Source: Muribaculaceae bacterium Isolate-002 (NCI) (GTDB lineage Bacteria; Bacteroidota; Bacteroidia; Bacteroidales; Muribaculaceae). Taken from it: 64,000 bases of DNA. The translations under genes were made by a program, and so were the position numbers. Shown here in pieces: positions 8,386-17,582 of the stretch (its first letter is position 1; each line of letters opens with the position of its first letter). The notes beneath the pieces are model-generated. The model was not told the origin of the DNA. It did no database searches and saw nothing but the letters and a program-made list of their open reading frames with translations. The stretch is taken from NCBI GenBank assembly GCA_004102805.1, contig SCEG01000004.1, positions 1 to 64,000 on the forward strand, written 5' to 3'.

Positions 8386-10401
8386 ATGCCCTATTACGGC
8401 ACAATGGAAAAGGAACAGGAAAATATAGATCTTGACAATCCTGAGTTTCAGGATATATGGCGACTCATACGGTATACGAACCGTCCGGTGTTTATGACAG
8501 GACGCGCCGGGACCGGCAAGTCGACCTTTCTCAAATATATCACGCGCCACACGACGAAGAAGCATGTGGTGCTCGCGCCAACCGGCATAGCAGCAGTGAA
8601 TGCGGGCGGTGTGACGTTGCACTCATTTTTCAAGATACCGTTCAAGCCGTTGCTTCCCGATGATCCGGAATTCAAGACCGACCGACTGCGCAAAAGGCTG
8701 AAATATAACAAGCAGCATGTCAAGCTCATAAAGGAGCTTGAGCTTATAATCATCGACGAGATATCGATGGTGAGAGCTGATATACTCGATTTCGTCGACA
8801 AGGTGCTCAGAGTCTATTCGGGCAACATGCGTTCGGCATTCGGAGGTAAACAGCTTCTGCTCGTAGGAGATATATTCCAGCTTGAACCGGTGGTGACATC
8901 AGACATGCGCGATGTGTTGCGGGTGTATTATCCCAATTCATATTTCTTTTCGGCGAAAGTGTTTGGACAGCTGTCGCTGGTGCAGATAGAACTGTGTAAA
9001 GTCTACCGTCAGCAGAACGCCGATTTTGTGGCGATGCTCGACCGTTTCCGCACAGGCTCACCGACAAGCGATGACCTAACGCGACTAAACGGGCGCGTAA
9101 GCCCAGGGGCGTCGACGTCAGGCAAAGATTTCGTAATGACCCTCGCCACACGACGCGACATGGTCGACAGCATCAATGACAGCCATCTGTCACAGCTGAA
9201 ATCGAAACCTATCGTATATGTAGGGGAGATAAAAGACGAATTTCCGGAGAGCGCGCTACCTTCGCCCAAAGAGCTTGAGCTAAAGACAGGCGCACAGGTG
9301 GTGTTTATCAAGAACGACCGCGACAAGCGGTGGGTGAACGGAACTATCGGCAAAGTGTATTGTGCAACAGCAGACAAACTCGAGATTGAATTCGAGAACG
9401 GCGACCGACATGTTATCGAGCGTGAGATCTGGGAGAATATCGTGTACAAGTATAACGAGACGAACAAGACCGTAGACGAAAAGCTAATCGGCACATACAC
9501 TCAATATCCGGTAAGGCTTGCCTGGGCGCTCACCATACACAAGAGTCAGGGACTGACATTCAACAAGGTGATAATCGATGTTGGGAGAGGGGCATTTTCG
9601 GGCGGACAGACCTACGTGGCACTCAGCCGCAGCACTTCGCTCGAAGGAATAACGCTTCAAAACCCGGTGAGCGAAAGGGATGTGTTCGTCAGCCAGGCGA
9701 TAACAGATTTCTCCCGCATGAGCAACAACCGCGCCGTCATAACCACAGCGCTCGAGCAGGCAGCTGCCGACGACAATTTCGCAGAAGCGGCGAGAGCATT
9801 CGACAATGGTGAATATGGCAAAGCGGTGAGGATGTTTGCCGCAGGACAGAAGATACGCGACGAGCTCGGACGCGAACCTGTGCAGCGCGCCATCGGAAGG
9901 AAACTGCATCGGCTGGGAAAACTGCAGGAGGAAATTGACCGTCTAAACGGCATAATCAAAAGCCAGCAGGAACGTTTCGACACACTTGCCGACGAATATA
10001 CGTCGATGGGTCGCGACTGTCTGGACGAGATAGAGGATATAACAGCCGCCCTGGCCAACTTCAACAAAGCGCTTTCGATATCACCGGGCAACATAAGGGC
10101 GCTTGAGAGCAAGGCACGCGCACTGACAGCCGCCAACATGCCCGACGAGGCAAAAGAGACATATACGGAACTCCTCGGAGTCGACCCGACCAATCTCAAG
10201 GCACTGCTGGCTCTGGCCGATTTATCCGACCGCGAGGATGACAATTATGCCGCCCTCGACCGGCTGCTTGTGGCAGTCAAGCATTATCCGGAAGATCCGA
10301 GAGTGTACAGACGCATGGCGCGTATTTACGACAATATCGGTGACGAAGAAGCTGCCGACCGTTGCCGCGCGCTTGAGAACAAATACAGAAAAAAGAAATA
10401 A
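8386..10401 (+). CDS. PIF1-like ATP-dependent helicase with C-terminal TPR region
   Basis: 671 residues. SF1 helicase motifs: Walker A GRAGTGKST at 39-47, motif II IIIDEISM, and a C-terminal UvrD-like block with HKSQGLTFNKVIID and TYVALSRS. This part (about 1-435) resembles bacterial PIF1/RecD-like 5'-3' helicases. After about residue 450 come an alpha-helical segment and TPR-like repeats (for example ITAALANFNKALSISPGNIRALESKARAL). GGAG six nt before 8386 supports this start; an ATG at 8404 is an alternative. Probably acts on DNA or DNA-RNA structures. It is followed 75 nt later by mutS2, also a nucleic-acid gene. Confidence 0.9.
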   Translation: MPYYGTMEKEQENIDLDNPEFQDIWRLIRYTNRPVFMTGRAGTGKSTFLKYITRHTTKKHVVLAPTGIAAVNAGGVTLHSFFKIPFKPLLPDDPEFKTDRLRKRLKYNKQHVKLIKELELIIIDEISMVRADILDFVDKVLRVYSGNMRSAFGGKQLLLVGDIFQLEPVVTSDMRDVLRVYYPNSYFFSAKVFGQLSLVQIELCKVYRQQNADFVAMLDRFRTGSPTSDDLTRLNGRVSPGASTSGKDFVMTLATRRDMVDSINDSHLSQLKSKPIVYVGEIKDEFPESALPSPKELELKTGAQVVFIKNDRDKRWVNGTIGKVYCATADKLEIEFENGDRHVIEREIWENIVYKYNETNKTVDEKLIGTYTQYPVRLAWALTIHKSQGLTFNKVIIDVGRGAFSGGQTYVALSRSTSLEGITLQNPVSERDVFVSQAITDFSRMSNNRAVITTALEQAAADDNFAEAARAFDNGEYGKAVRMFAAGQKIRDELGREPVQRAIGRKLHRLGKLQEEIDRLNGIIKSQQERFDTLADEYTSMGRDCLDEIEDITAALANFNKALSISPGNIRALESKARALTAANMPDEAKETYTELLGVDPTNLKALLALADLSDREDDNYAALDRLLVAVKHYPEDPRVYRRMARIYDNIGDEEAADRCRALENKYRKKK

Positions 10402-10475
10402 TCAAGCAAGTCATAAAAATCATTACGTATATTAGTATCTTTTCGACTTACATAACAATAACAGCATATAGAAAA

Positions 10476-12932
10476 GTGATATATCCGGAATCATTTGAAA
10501 AGAAAACAGGATTTGACGCAGTAAGAAGCGAAGTGATGCGTCTATGCAAAAGCAACGGAGCCAGAGCGATAGCCGAAGAGCAACTCCGTTTCGTTACAGA
10601 TTTCGACACCATAACCCGCCGTCTTGACAGCGTGGACGAGATGGCCGGCATACTGTCTGGCGACACGGCCTTTCCGCTTGGAGCCACCGGCGACGTAGAG
10701 AGCCTTCTGTCGAAGGTGCGGCCCGAAGGCACGTTTCTCAGCGCAGAGGAGCTCAATACAGTAAACAGCGCTCTTGTGACTTCCATCGCGATTGCCGAAT
10801 TTTTCAATTCAGCAGCCGAGGAAGGGGGCACCCCCTACCCCACGCTGACAACGATTGCCTCGGGGATGGAGCGTTTCGACAATGTGTCGGCGACAATCAG
10901 CCGCAGCGTCGACCGCTTCGGTGATATCAAAGACACCGCATCGGCCGAGCTGGCACAGATAAGACGACAGTTGCAGCAGACTCAGGCATCGATATCATCG
11001 GTGATGCGGCGCGTGATATCACGGGCTGTGGAAAACGGCTATCTTGAGGCCGACGCCTCGGCAGTGGTGCGCGACGGACGCCTTGTGCTTCCTGTATCGC
11101 CGATGCACAAGCGTCATATCAACGGAATCGTGCATGACGAGTCGGCCTCCGGAAAAACATATTTCATCGAGCCGGCCGAGATGGTGGAAGCCAATAACCG
11201 GATACGCGAGCTGCAGATGGAGGAGCGGCGCGAGATAGTGCGCATACTCAAGGAAATCACGTCGGCGATACGCCCCGACATTGAGCCGATGAAAGCCACA
11301 CTGCATATCGTGGCCGAGATAGATTTCATACATGCGAAGGCACAATATGCAAAGAGAGTCGACGCCCACAAGCCGCATCTGAGCGACAAGACAGAGCTTG
11401 AATGGTATCACGCCGTGCACCCCGTGCTGCTGCTGTCGCTCGAGAGCCACGGCAAGAAGATTGTGCCGCTCGACATAACGCTGTCACAAAGCAACCGCAT
11501 GCTCATCATATCGGGACCGAACGCCGGCGGCAAGTCGGTGTGTCTAAAAACGGTAGGCATAGTGCAGTATATGATGCAGTGCGGCATGCTTCCGACCCTC
11601 TACGAGAACTCCCACATGGGCATATTCGAGAGCATCTTCATCGATATCGGCGATGACCAGTCAATCGAGGATGACCTGAGTACCTACAGCTCGCATCTGC
11701 GCAACATGAAATATTTCCTGCAGAACGGCAACAGCCACACACTGGCACTGATCGACGAGTTCGGCGGAGGCACCGAACCCACTATAGGCGGAGCCATAGC
11801 CCAGGCCATGCTCAAAGACTTCAACCTCAAAGAGATGTGGGGTGTAATCACCACGCACTATCAGAATCTCAAGAATTTCGCAGAGGACACACCCGGGCTT
11901 ATCAACGGGTCGATGCTCTACGACCGTCATCTGATGCAACCGCTTTTCAAGCTGCATATAGGCAATCCCGGCAGTTCGTTCGCGATAGAAATAGCCCGCA
12001 AGACCGGACTTCCGGCGCAGATAATAGCCGACGCAGAAGAGATAGCCGGTTCAGACTACGTGCGTCTTGACCGTTATCTGCTCGACATAGCCCGCGACAA
12101 GCGCTACTGGGAGCATAAACGCGACACCATCAGACTGAAAGAAAAGAAAATAGATACGCTCATAAGCAATTATGAGCAGGAGGCATCGACACTACGCGAC
12201 AAACGCCGTGAGATAATCGCCGAGGCCAGGACAGAGGCACAGCGCATACTTGACAGCAGCAACGCCACCATAGAGCGCACAATACGTGAAATCAAGAATG
12301 CACAGGCCGAACGCGACCGCACGCGCGCCGCCCGAATGCAGATGGAGCATGAAAAAGCGTCGCTGCTCAATGAGAAGGATAATGACGGGCCGGAGATACT
12401 CAACCGTCACCGTGACAAGAAAAAGAAGGCAAAAGCGGAGGCACCGGCGCCCCAAAAAGCAGAAGAGCCATTGCGAGCAGGCGACAATGTGAAACTCGAA
12501 GGGCAGACAACAGTCGGCACTATCATGGAGATCAGCGGCAAGCGTGCCGTTGTCAACTTCGGACTGCTGAAAACGACTGTTGAACTGTCACGGCTGCGCC
12601 GCACTATCGCAAAACCGCAGTCAGGCGCGTGCGACACATCGTTTGTCAGCTCTGCCACGACAGATGCCGCACGCAAACGCCAGCTCGCTTTTTCAAACGA
12701 ACTTGATGTGCGCGGCATGCGGGTGGACGAGGCATTGCAGGCAGTGACATATTTTCTTGATGATGCGATACAGTTTTCGGCGGGCCGGGTCAGGATACTG
12801 CACGGGACAGGGACCGGAGCGCTGCGCACGGCCATACGACAAATGCTCGACTCGGTGCCGGGAGTGGCATCATACAGAGACGAGCATGTGCAATTCGGAG
12901 GCGCCGGCATCACCGTTGCCGACCTCAGATGA
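10476..12932 (+). CDS. mutS2: MutS2 family protein with Smr domain
   Basis: 818 residues. MutS-type core with Walker A GPNAGGKSV, Walker B LALIDEFGGGTEP, a coiled-coil clamp region rich in charged residues (about 540-660), then a KOW/SH3-like segment and a C-terminal Smr nuclease domain with LDVRGMRVDEAL and ILHGTGTGAL. MutS2 suppresses recombination in some species and acts in ribosome-collision rescue in Bacillus; it is not the mismatch-repair MutS. Translation starts at a GTG (MIYPESFEKKTGFD). A near-consensus TATCTTTT box lies at 10436-10443. Confidence 0.95.
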   Translation: MIYPESFEKKTGFDAVRSEVMRLCKSNGARAIAEEQLRFVTDFDTITRRLDSVDEMAGILSGDTAFPLGATGDVESLLSKVRPEGTFLSAEELNTVNSALVTSIAIAEFFNSAAEEGGTPYPTLTTIASGMERFDNVSATISRSVDRFGDIKDTASAELAQIRRQLQQTQASISSVMRRVISRAVENGYLEADASAVVRDGRLVLPVSPMHKRHINGIVHDESASGKTYFIEPAEMVEANNRIRELQMEERREIVRILKEITSAIRPDIEPMKATLHIVAEIDFIHAKAQYAKRVDAHKPHLSDKTELEWYHAVHPVLLLSLESHGKKIVPLDITLSQSNRMLIISGPNAGGKSVCLKTVGIVQYMMQCGMLPTLYENSHMGIFESIFIDIGDDQSIEDDLSTYSSHLRNMKYFLQNGNSHTLALIDEFGGGTEPTIGGAIAQAMLKDFNLKEMWGVITTHYQNLKNFAEDTPGLINGSMLYDRHLMQPLFKLHIGNPGSSFAIEIARKTGLPAQIIADAEEIAGSDYVRLDRYLLDIARDKRYWEHKRDTIRLKEKKIDTLISNYEQEASTLRDKRREIIAEARTEAQRILDSSNATIERTIREIKNAQAERDRTRAARMQMEHEKASLLNEKDNDGPEILNRHRDKKKKAKAEAPAPQKAEEPLRAGDNVKLEGQTTVGTIMEISGKRAVVNFGLLKTTVELSRLRRTIAKPQSGACDTSFVSSATTDAARKRQLAFSNELDVRGMRVDEALQAVTYFLDDAIQFSAGRVRILHGTGTGALRTAIRQMLDSVPGVASYRDEHVQFGGAGITVADLR

Positions 12933-13384
12933 GAACCAGGCTTCAGGGAGCGCGCCATCGTAAGCGACGGCAGGTGTGCATGCATAGGGCTTAAGATTGC
13001 AGGGAGACCCCGTTCGTTTTCCCGAGGTTAATCATTTGTAATCAAGATATTGACGGACGCACGAGACGTGCGTCCGTATTTTTTGGAGGCATTTTTCAGA
13101 GTTTTGCAACGCCCTCATAAAATTATTTTGCTCAGTTTATTATGCAAATGTATTTCACGAGGGTGAAAATATGTGCATCTGTTTAATCAAAAATAGGTCG
13201 GATTGCGTCAAGCGGGAACTAAAAACGACACAAATGGGTCATCATGATGTTGCAGAGCCGGGAGAAAATCAATTTGTAAAATTTAAAAGTAAACAAACTC
13301 TGAAAATATATATTTTTTAATATTTTTTATAGATATATGAAAATTTATTTGTAATTTAGGGGTAATATTGCAGAGTGATTGCCT
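12933..13384. other. Intergenic region between mutS2 and cls
   Basis: 452 bp with no gene. It holds a strong terminator built from repeat copy B, then GCAACGCCCTCA (about 13107), a motif seen again near 15655, and an increasingly AT-rich stretch before cls. No clean promoter matching TTG-n20-TAnnTTTG was found for cls on the + strand; a TACATTTG occurs on the minus strand at 13145-13152 with no gene to serve. Confidence 0.6.
13053..13085 (+). terminator. Rho-independent terminator of mutS2 (repeat copy B)
   Basis: ACGGACGCACG (13053-13063), loop AGA, CGTGCGTCCGT (13067-13077), an 11-bp stem followed by ATTTTTTGG. Part of the intergenic repeat 13040-13072. Confidence 0.85.
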
Positions 13385-14830
13385 ATGAGCGAGACTATCA
13401 ATCAATATATCAACCTTACGTGGGTTTACTGGGCGCTGTGGATTGTATATGGCGTCACAATAATCAGCGTTGTGCTGGTGGTGCTGTCGGAAAACCGCAA
13501 TCCGGTGAAATCGCTTGCGTGGATTACGGTGCTGCTGCTTCTGCCGGCTGTAGGTCTCATACTCTATTTTCTCTTCGGACGCTCAATCAAAAACAAGCGA
13601 TTCATATCGCGCCGCAACCGGCGTCGCCTGAAAAAGCATGAGCAGGCCAAAGCTTTTAATGCTGCGGCATCGGGTCTGAGTGTGGAAAACTCGCAACAGG
13701 TGAAGTTGGGGCAATCGCTAATGGGGGCGCCTTATTATGAATATAACAAGGCTCGGATATTTGACAACGGGAAGGAGAAGTTTGACATACTGATGCAGGA
13801 TTTGCGCCGTGCGCGGCGTTTTATCTATCTGCAATATTATATATTTGAAGATGACCGGATAGGAAACGCTATAGCCGACATACTTATAAGCAAAGCAAAG
13901 TCGGGGGTGAAGGTAAAAGTAATCTATGACCATCTCGGCAATTTCAAGGTGAAGCGCAAGTTTTACCGCCGCATGCGCGAAGCCGGGGTTGAGGTGTATC
14001 CGTTCTTCAAGATATCGCTTCTGCATCTTGGTGCCCGCATCAACTGGCGCAACCACCGCAAACTTTGCCTGATTGACGGTCGTGTGGGATATATCGGAGG
14101 AATGAACGTGGCCGACAGATATATCGACGGTGGGAAGTTCGGAGTCTGGCGCGACATACATCTGCGCGTGACGGGGCCGATACTCCGCAGTTTCAATCAC
14201 TCGTTCTGCTATGACTGGAATTTCATGGGGCGTCCTATTCCTGAGGATTTCACTCCGGTAGATGCCAAAGCGTCAGATGGAGAGATAGGGATGCAGCTCG
14301 TAACGTCAGGCCCGACCGGACAATGGGGCAATATATCGCTGATGTTTCTAAAGGCGATAGGCAATGCCAAGAAATCAATCTATCTGCAGACGCCATATTT
14401 TTTGCCTACCGAGGGGCTGCTGCGCGCATTGCAGGCTGCGGCACTGTCGAAAATCGATGTCAGAGTGATGATACCCCGCAGGTCGGACTCGGCGATGCTG
14501 CGTCATGCTTCGTTCTCATATATAAAGGACTGCCTGAGAGCGGGCATCAAAGTGTATCTCTATGAGCCGGGGATGCTTCACGGCAAGGTGATAATTGTAG
14601 ACGATGATTTTGTGACCGTGGGGTCGACCAATTTCGATTTCCGCAGTTTCGAGCATAATTTCGAGGCCAATCTCTTTGTTTACTCCAAAGACTTCAATGA
14701 GCGGATGACGGATATTTTCATGCGTGATCTGGAGGAGTCGACACGTGTACTCCCCTACGACTGGGAGCATCGCCCGCGCATCGACAAGATGAAGCAATCA
14801 GTAATGCGTCTGTTCTCACCTATATTGTAA
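13385..14830 (+). CDS. cls: Cardiolipin synthase, phospholipase D family
   Basis: 481 residues. Two N-terminal membrane segments (about 12-33 and 43-64) are followed by two HKD catalytic motifs: HRKLCLIDG near residue 224 and HGKVIIVDD near residue 399, each followed by GS/GG-N (GGMN, GSTNFDFRS). Makes cardiolipin from two phosphatidylglycerol molecules at the inner membrane. ATG at 13385 is chosen over a TTG two codons earlier. Monocistronic or joined to the Sel1 protein 39 nt downstream. Confidence 0.95.
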   Translation: MSETINQYINLTWVYWALWIVYGVTIISVVLVVLSENRNPVKSLAWITVLLLLPAVGLILYFLFGRSIKNKRFISRRNRRRLKKHEQAKAFNAAASGLSVENSQQVKLGQSLMGAPYYEYNKARIFDNGKEKFDILMQDLRRARRFIYLQYYIFEDDRIGNAIADILISKAKSGVKVKVIYDHLGNFKVKRKFYRRMREAGVEVYPFFKISLLHLGARINWRNHRKLCLIDGRVGYIGGMNVADRYIDGGKFGVWRDIHLRVTGPILRSFNHSFCYDWNFMGRPIPEDFTPVDAKASDGEIGMQLVTSGPTGQWGNISLMFLKAIGNAKKSIYLQTPYFLPTEGLLRALQAAALSKIDVRVMIPRRSDSAMLRHASFSYIKDCLRAGIKVYLYEPGMLHGKVIIVDDDFVTVGSTNFDFRSFEHNFEANLFVYSKDFNERMTDIFMRDLEESTRVLPYDWEHRPRIDKMKQSVMRLFSPIL

Positions 14831-14869
14831 GTAAGTCATAAAAAAATAACGAATTAAAAACCACATGCT

Positions 14870-15496
14870 ATGAGAAAGTTCAAGAAGCTATTCGGTAAGA
14901 AACCTGCGACATCAAATGACAAGAATATGTCAGTTGAACAACTAAATGAGACGCTATTCGAACTTGCCTTGCATCTTTATAATAATGGAAATTACGGACA
15001 GGCTTTCAATCAGATGAAAATCGTAGCAGAGCAAGGAGAATATCGGGATGCGATGTTTAACTTAGGAGTTTTTTATATGCGTGGCATAGGGGTCACCAAG
15101 AATGCAGAACTCGGGCTTGAATGGCTGAAGAAAGCGGCGATTAAAGGTGACGAAAAGGCTGCATATAATGTTGCTATCGCTTACCACGACGGAAAGGTAG
15201 TATCAAGAAATTTTACCGAAGCAAAGAGATGGTATGAGACAGCTGCCAGTCTCGGTGATGAAAAAGCACGTAAGGAACTGGCTTTTTTTGAACCCGGGTC
15301 GATATATTGTCTCTACGGAGAGGACACATTTTCCAATGAAGTATTCGAAATAGATCGATTCACTGACCTGAATGACGCAGAAAAGGCTCTGACTGAACAC
15401 ATGAATAAAGCGGGACGCCCCTCTCCCGACACGTCAGATTATGCTCCGGGCACAGACCTGCGCGACTACTATTGGCTTGTGAGAAAAAAGCTATAG
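14870..15496 (+). CDS. Sel1-like repeat protein
   Basis: 208 residues, soluble, no signal peptide. Three Sel1/TPR-type helical repeats at about 45-140, including AMFNLGVFYMRGIGVTKNAE and AAYNVAIAYHDGKVVSRNFT. The C-terminal 70 residues are unique, with acidic and aromatic residues. Sel1 repeats mediate protein-protein contact; the partner is unknown. Lower GC than neighbours. Follows cls by 39 nt. Confidence 0.8.
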   Translation: MRKFKKLFGKKPATSNDKNMSVEQLNETLFELALHLYNNGNYGQAFNQMKIVAEQGEYRDAMFNLGVFYMRGIGVTKNAELGLEWLKKAAIKGDEKAAYNVAIAYHDGKVVSRNFTEAKRWYETAASLGDEKARKELAFFEPGSIYCLYGEDTFSNEVFEIDRFTDLNDAEKALTEHMNKAGRPSPDTSDYAPGTDLRDYYWLVRKKL

Positions 15497-15789
15497 CCAC
15501 GCTGACGGCAGTTTTAGAGAGTGTTTGAAATTTATAATGCACCAAAAAGCAGAGGTGTACGGATCGTGTGCTAGTCAACACATTGATTATCAGACATAAT
15601 ATTCGGATACACGAGCCGTGCGTCCCTACAATATGAAGTGCTGCAACACCCTCAAGACAAGCCGGAAATTATTATATTGCTATGCACTGCTATTTCGGCT
15701 TGAGCCATATCTGATTTCGAAATACGCCGAGGGCGCATCTGTCGACAGATGCGCCCTCGGCGGGTATTATGAGGATGAATTTTCAGTTA
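15497..15789. repeat. Intergenic repeats including copy C
   Basis: This 293-bp convergent gap contains the third copy of the CACGAGCCGTGCGTCC element (15610-15625, wider element 15584-15625), then GCAACACCCTCA near 15653 (compare GCAACGCCCTCA near 13107), and a 38-bp perfect palindrome at 15725-15762. No open frame here is credible. Confidence 0.6.
15725..15762. terminator. 38-bp perfect palindrome, probable bidirectional transcription end
   Basis: CGCCGAGGGCGCATCTGTC and its exact reverse complement abut with no spacer. It lies 27 nt beyond the fumarase stop and between convergent genes. Neither side has a T-run, so classical intrinsic termination is not assured. Confidence 0.55.
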
Positions 15790-17439
15790 TTATTTCGCAA
15801 TGGGGCATGCTGCGCATTTGGCAGAGATTTCGGTGAAGAAGTCGTTGCCTTTGTCATCGACAAGGATGAATGCGGGGAAGTTTTCCACTTCGATTTTCCA
15901 GATTGCTTCCATGCCGAGCTCGGGATATTCGAGGAGTTCGACTTTCTTGATGGAATTCTGTGCGAGAATTGCAGCCGGGCCGCCGATTGAGCCGAGGTAG
16001 AAACCGCCATGCTTGTGACATGCGTCGGTCACCTGTTTGCTGCGGTTGCCTTTTGCAATCATTATCATAGAGCCACCCGCATCCTGGAACTGGTCGACGT
16101 ATGAGTCCATACGTCCGGCAGTAGTGGGGCCGAACGAGCCTGAAGGCATGCCTTCGGGAGTCTTGGCCGGACCGGCGTAGTAGATGGGATGATTCTTGAG
16201 GTATTCGGGCATGGGCTCGCCGTTGTCGAGACGTTCTTTGATTTTTGCGTGGGCAATGTCGCGTCCGACTATGATGGTGCCGTTGAGCGAGAGGCGTGTC
16301 GATACGGGATATTTTGTGAGTTCGGCAAGGATTTCGCTCATCGGACGGTTAAGGTCGATTTTCACTACATCTCCTTCGCCGGCTTTGCGCATATCTTCGG
16401 GGATGAGTTCGCCGGGATTTGCATCGAGCTTTTCAATCCAGAGGCCGTCTTTGTTGATTTTTGCCTTGACGTTGCGGTCGGCCGAGCAGCTTACACCCAT
16501 GCCGATGGGGCACGAAGCGCCGTGGCGCGGAAGACGGATGACGCGTATGTCATGAGCGAAGTATTTTCCGCCGAACTGCGCTCCGAGACCGATTTTTCGA
16601 GAAGCTTCAAGAAGTTCTTTTTCAAGTTCGACATCGCGGAAAGCGTGTCCGAGGGCATTGCCTTGGGTGGGAAGATTGTCGTAGTATTTAACGGATGCTT
16701 TTTTGACAGTGGCGAGGTTCATTTCAGCCGATGTGCCGCCGATGACGAAAGCGATATGATAGGGAGGACAAGCGGCAGTGCCGAGAGTCTTCATTTTCTC
16801 GACGAGGAATGGGACGAGAGTCTTGGGGTTGATGATTGCCTTTGTCTCCTGATAGAGGTATGTCTTGTTGGCCGAGCCGCCGCCTTTGGCTACAAACACG
16901 AATTTATATTCGTTGCCGTCGACAGCATAAAGGTCGATCTGCGCGGGAAGGTTGCAGCCGGTGTTTACCTCGTCGTACATGTTGAGGGGTGCGTTCTGCG
17001 AGTAGCGGAGGTTGTCTTGAGTATATGTAAGGTAGACACCTTTCGAGAGGCGCTCTTCGTCGCCGCCACCGGTGTAGACGTTCTGTCCTTTCTTGCCCAT
17101 TATGATTGCTGTGCCGGTGTCCTGGCAGAAGGGCAATTGTCCTTTTGCAGCCACTTCAGCGTTGCGGAGCATGGTAAGAGCGACAAATTTGTCGTTGGCG
17201 CTTGCTTCGGGGTCGTGGAGTATCTTTGCGACCATTTCGTTATGCTCGCGGCGGAGCATGAAAGCGTTGTCGTGGGTGGCCTGGCGTGCCAGCACAGTGA
17301 GTGCTTCGGGATCAACGACAAGCATTTCCTGTCCGTTAAATGTCTCGGTGCGGACGTAGTCGGAAGTCAGGTGGTAATACTCGGTGGTATCTTTTCCCAT
17401 AGGGAACATTTCCTGATACTCGAAAGGTTTTGTAGCCAT
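15790..17439 (-). CDS. fumA: Class I iron-sulfur fumarate hydratase
   Basis: 549 residues. Interconverts fumarate and malate, feeding the reductive branch to succinate that gut Bacteroidales use. It is the fused alpha-beta class I enzyme: cysteines likely to bind the oxygen-sensitive [4Fe-4S] cluster occur in LPFCQDTG, in GASCPIGMG and farther along; the C-terminal domain has [21 protein letters not shown] and [13 protein letters not shown]. Length matches the E. coli FumA/FumB type (548). It may equally be named fumB. It has its own upstream TATCTTTG box. Confidence 0.95.
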   Translation of the reverse strand: MATKPFEYQEMFPMGKDTTEYYHLTSDYVRTETFNGQEMLVVDPEALTVLARQATHDNAFMLRREHNEMVAKILHDPEASANDKFVALTMLRNAEVAAKGQLPFCQDTGTAIIMGKKGQNVYTGGGDEERLSKGVYLTYTQDNLRYSQNAPLNMYDEVNTGCNLPAQIDLYAVDGNEYKFVFVAKGGGSANKTYLYQETKAIINPKTLVPFLVEKMKTLGTAACPPYHIAFVIGGTSAEMNLATVKKASVKYYDNLPTQGNALGHAFRDVELEKELLEASRKIGLGAQFGGKYFAHDIRVIRLPRHGASCPIGMGVSCSADRNVKAKINKDGLWIEKLDANPGELIPEDMRKAGEGDVVKIDLNRPMSEILAELTKYPVSTRLSLNGTIIVGRDIAHAKIKERLDNGEPMPEYLKNHPIYYAGPAKTPEGMPSGSFGPTTAGRMDSYVDQFQDAGGSMIMIAKGNRSKQVTDACHKHGGFYLGSIGGPAAILAQNSIKKVELLEYPELGMEAIWKIEVENFPAFILVDDKGNDFFTEISAKCAACPIAK

Positions 17440-17509
17440 TGTTTTATTGTTGTTTTAGTATGTTGTTTTATTGTAGACTCAAACAAATCCAGTCAAAATC
17501 TATTATATG

Positions 17510-17517
17510 CAAAGATA
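17510..17517 (-). promoter_or_regulatory. -7 box of fumarase promoter
   Basis: TATCTTTG on the minus strand, 71 nt before the fumarase start. The -33 element is weak at the expected distance. Confidence 0.55.
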
Positions 17518-17582
17518 CAAAATCCCTGCAAAACAGGAATAATGAAATGTCCATATTTTTTTGTTTCTGAAAACAAAAAATA

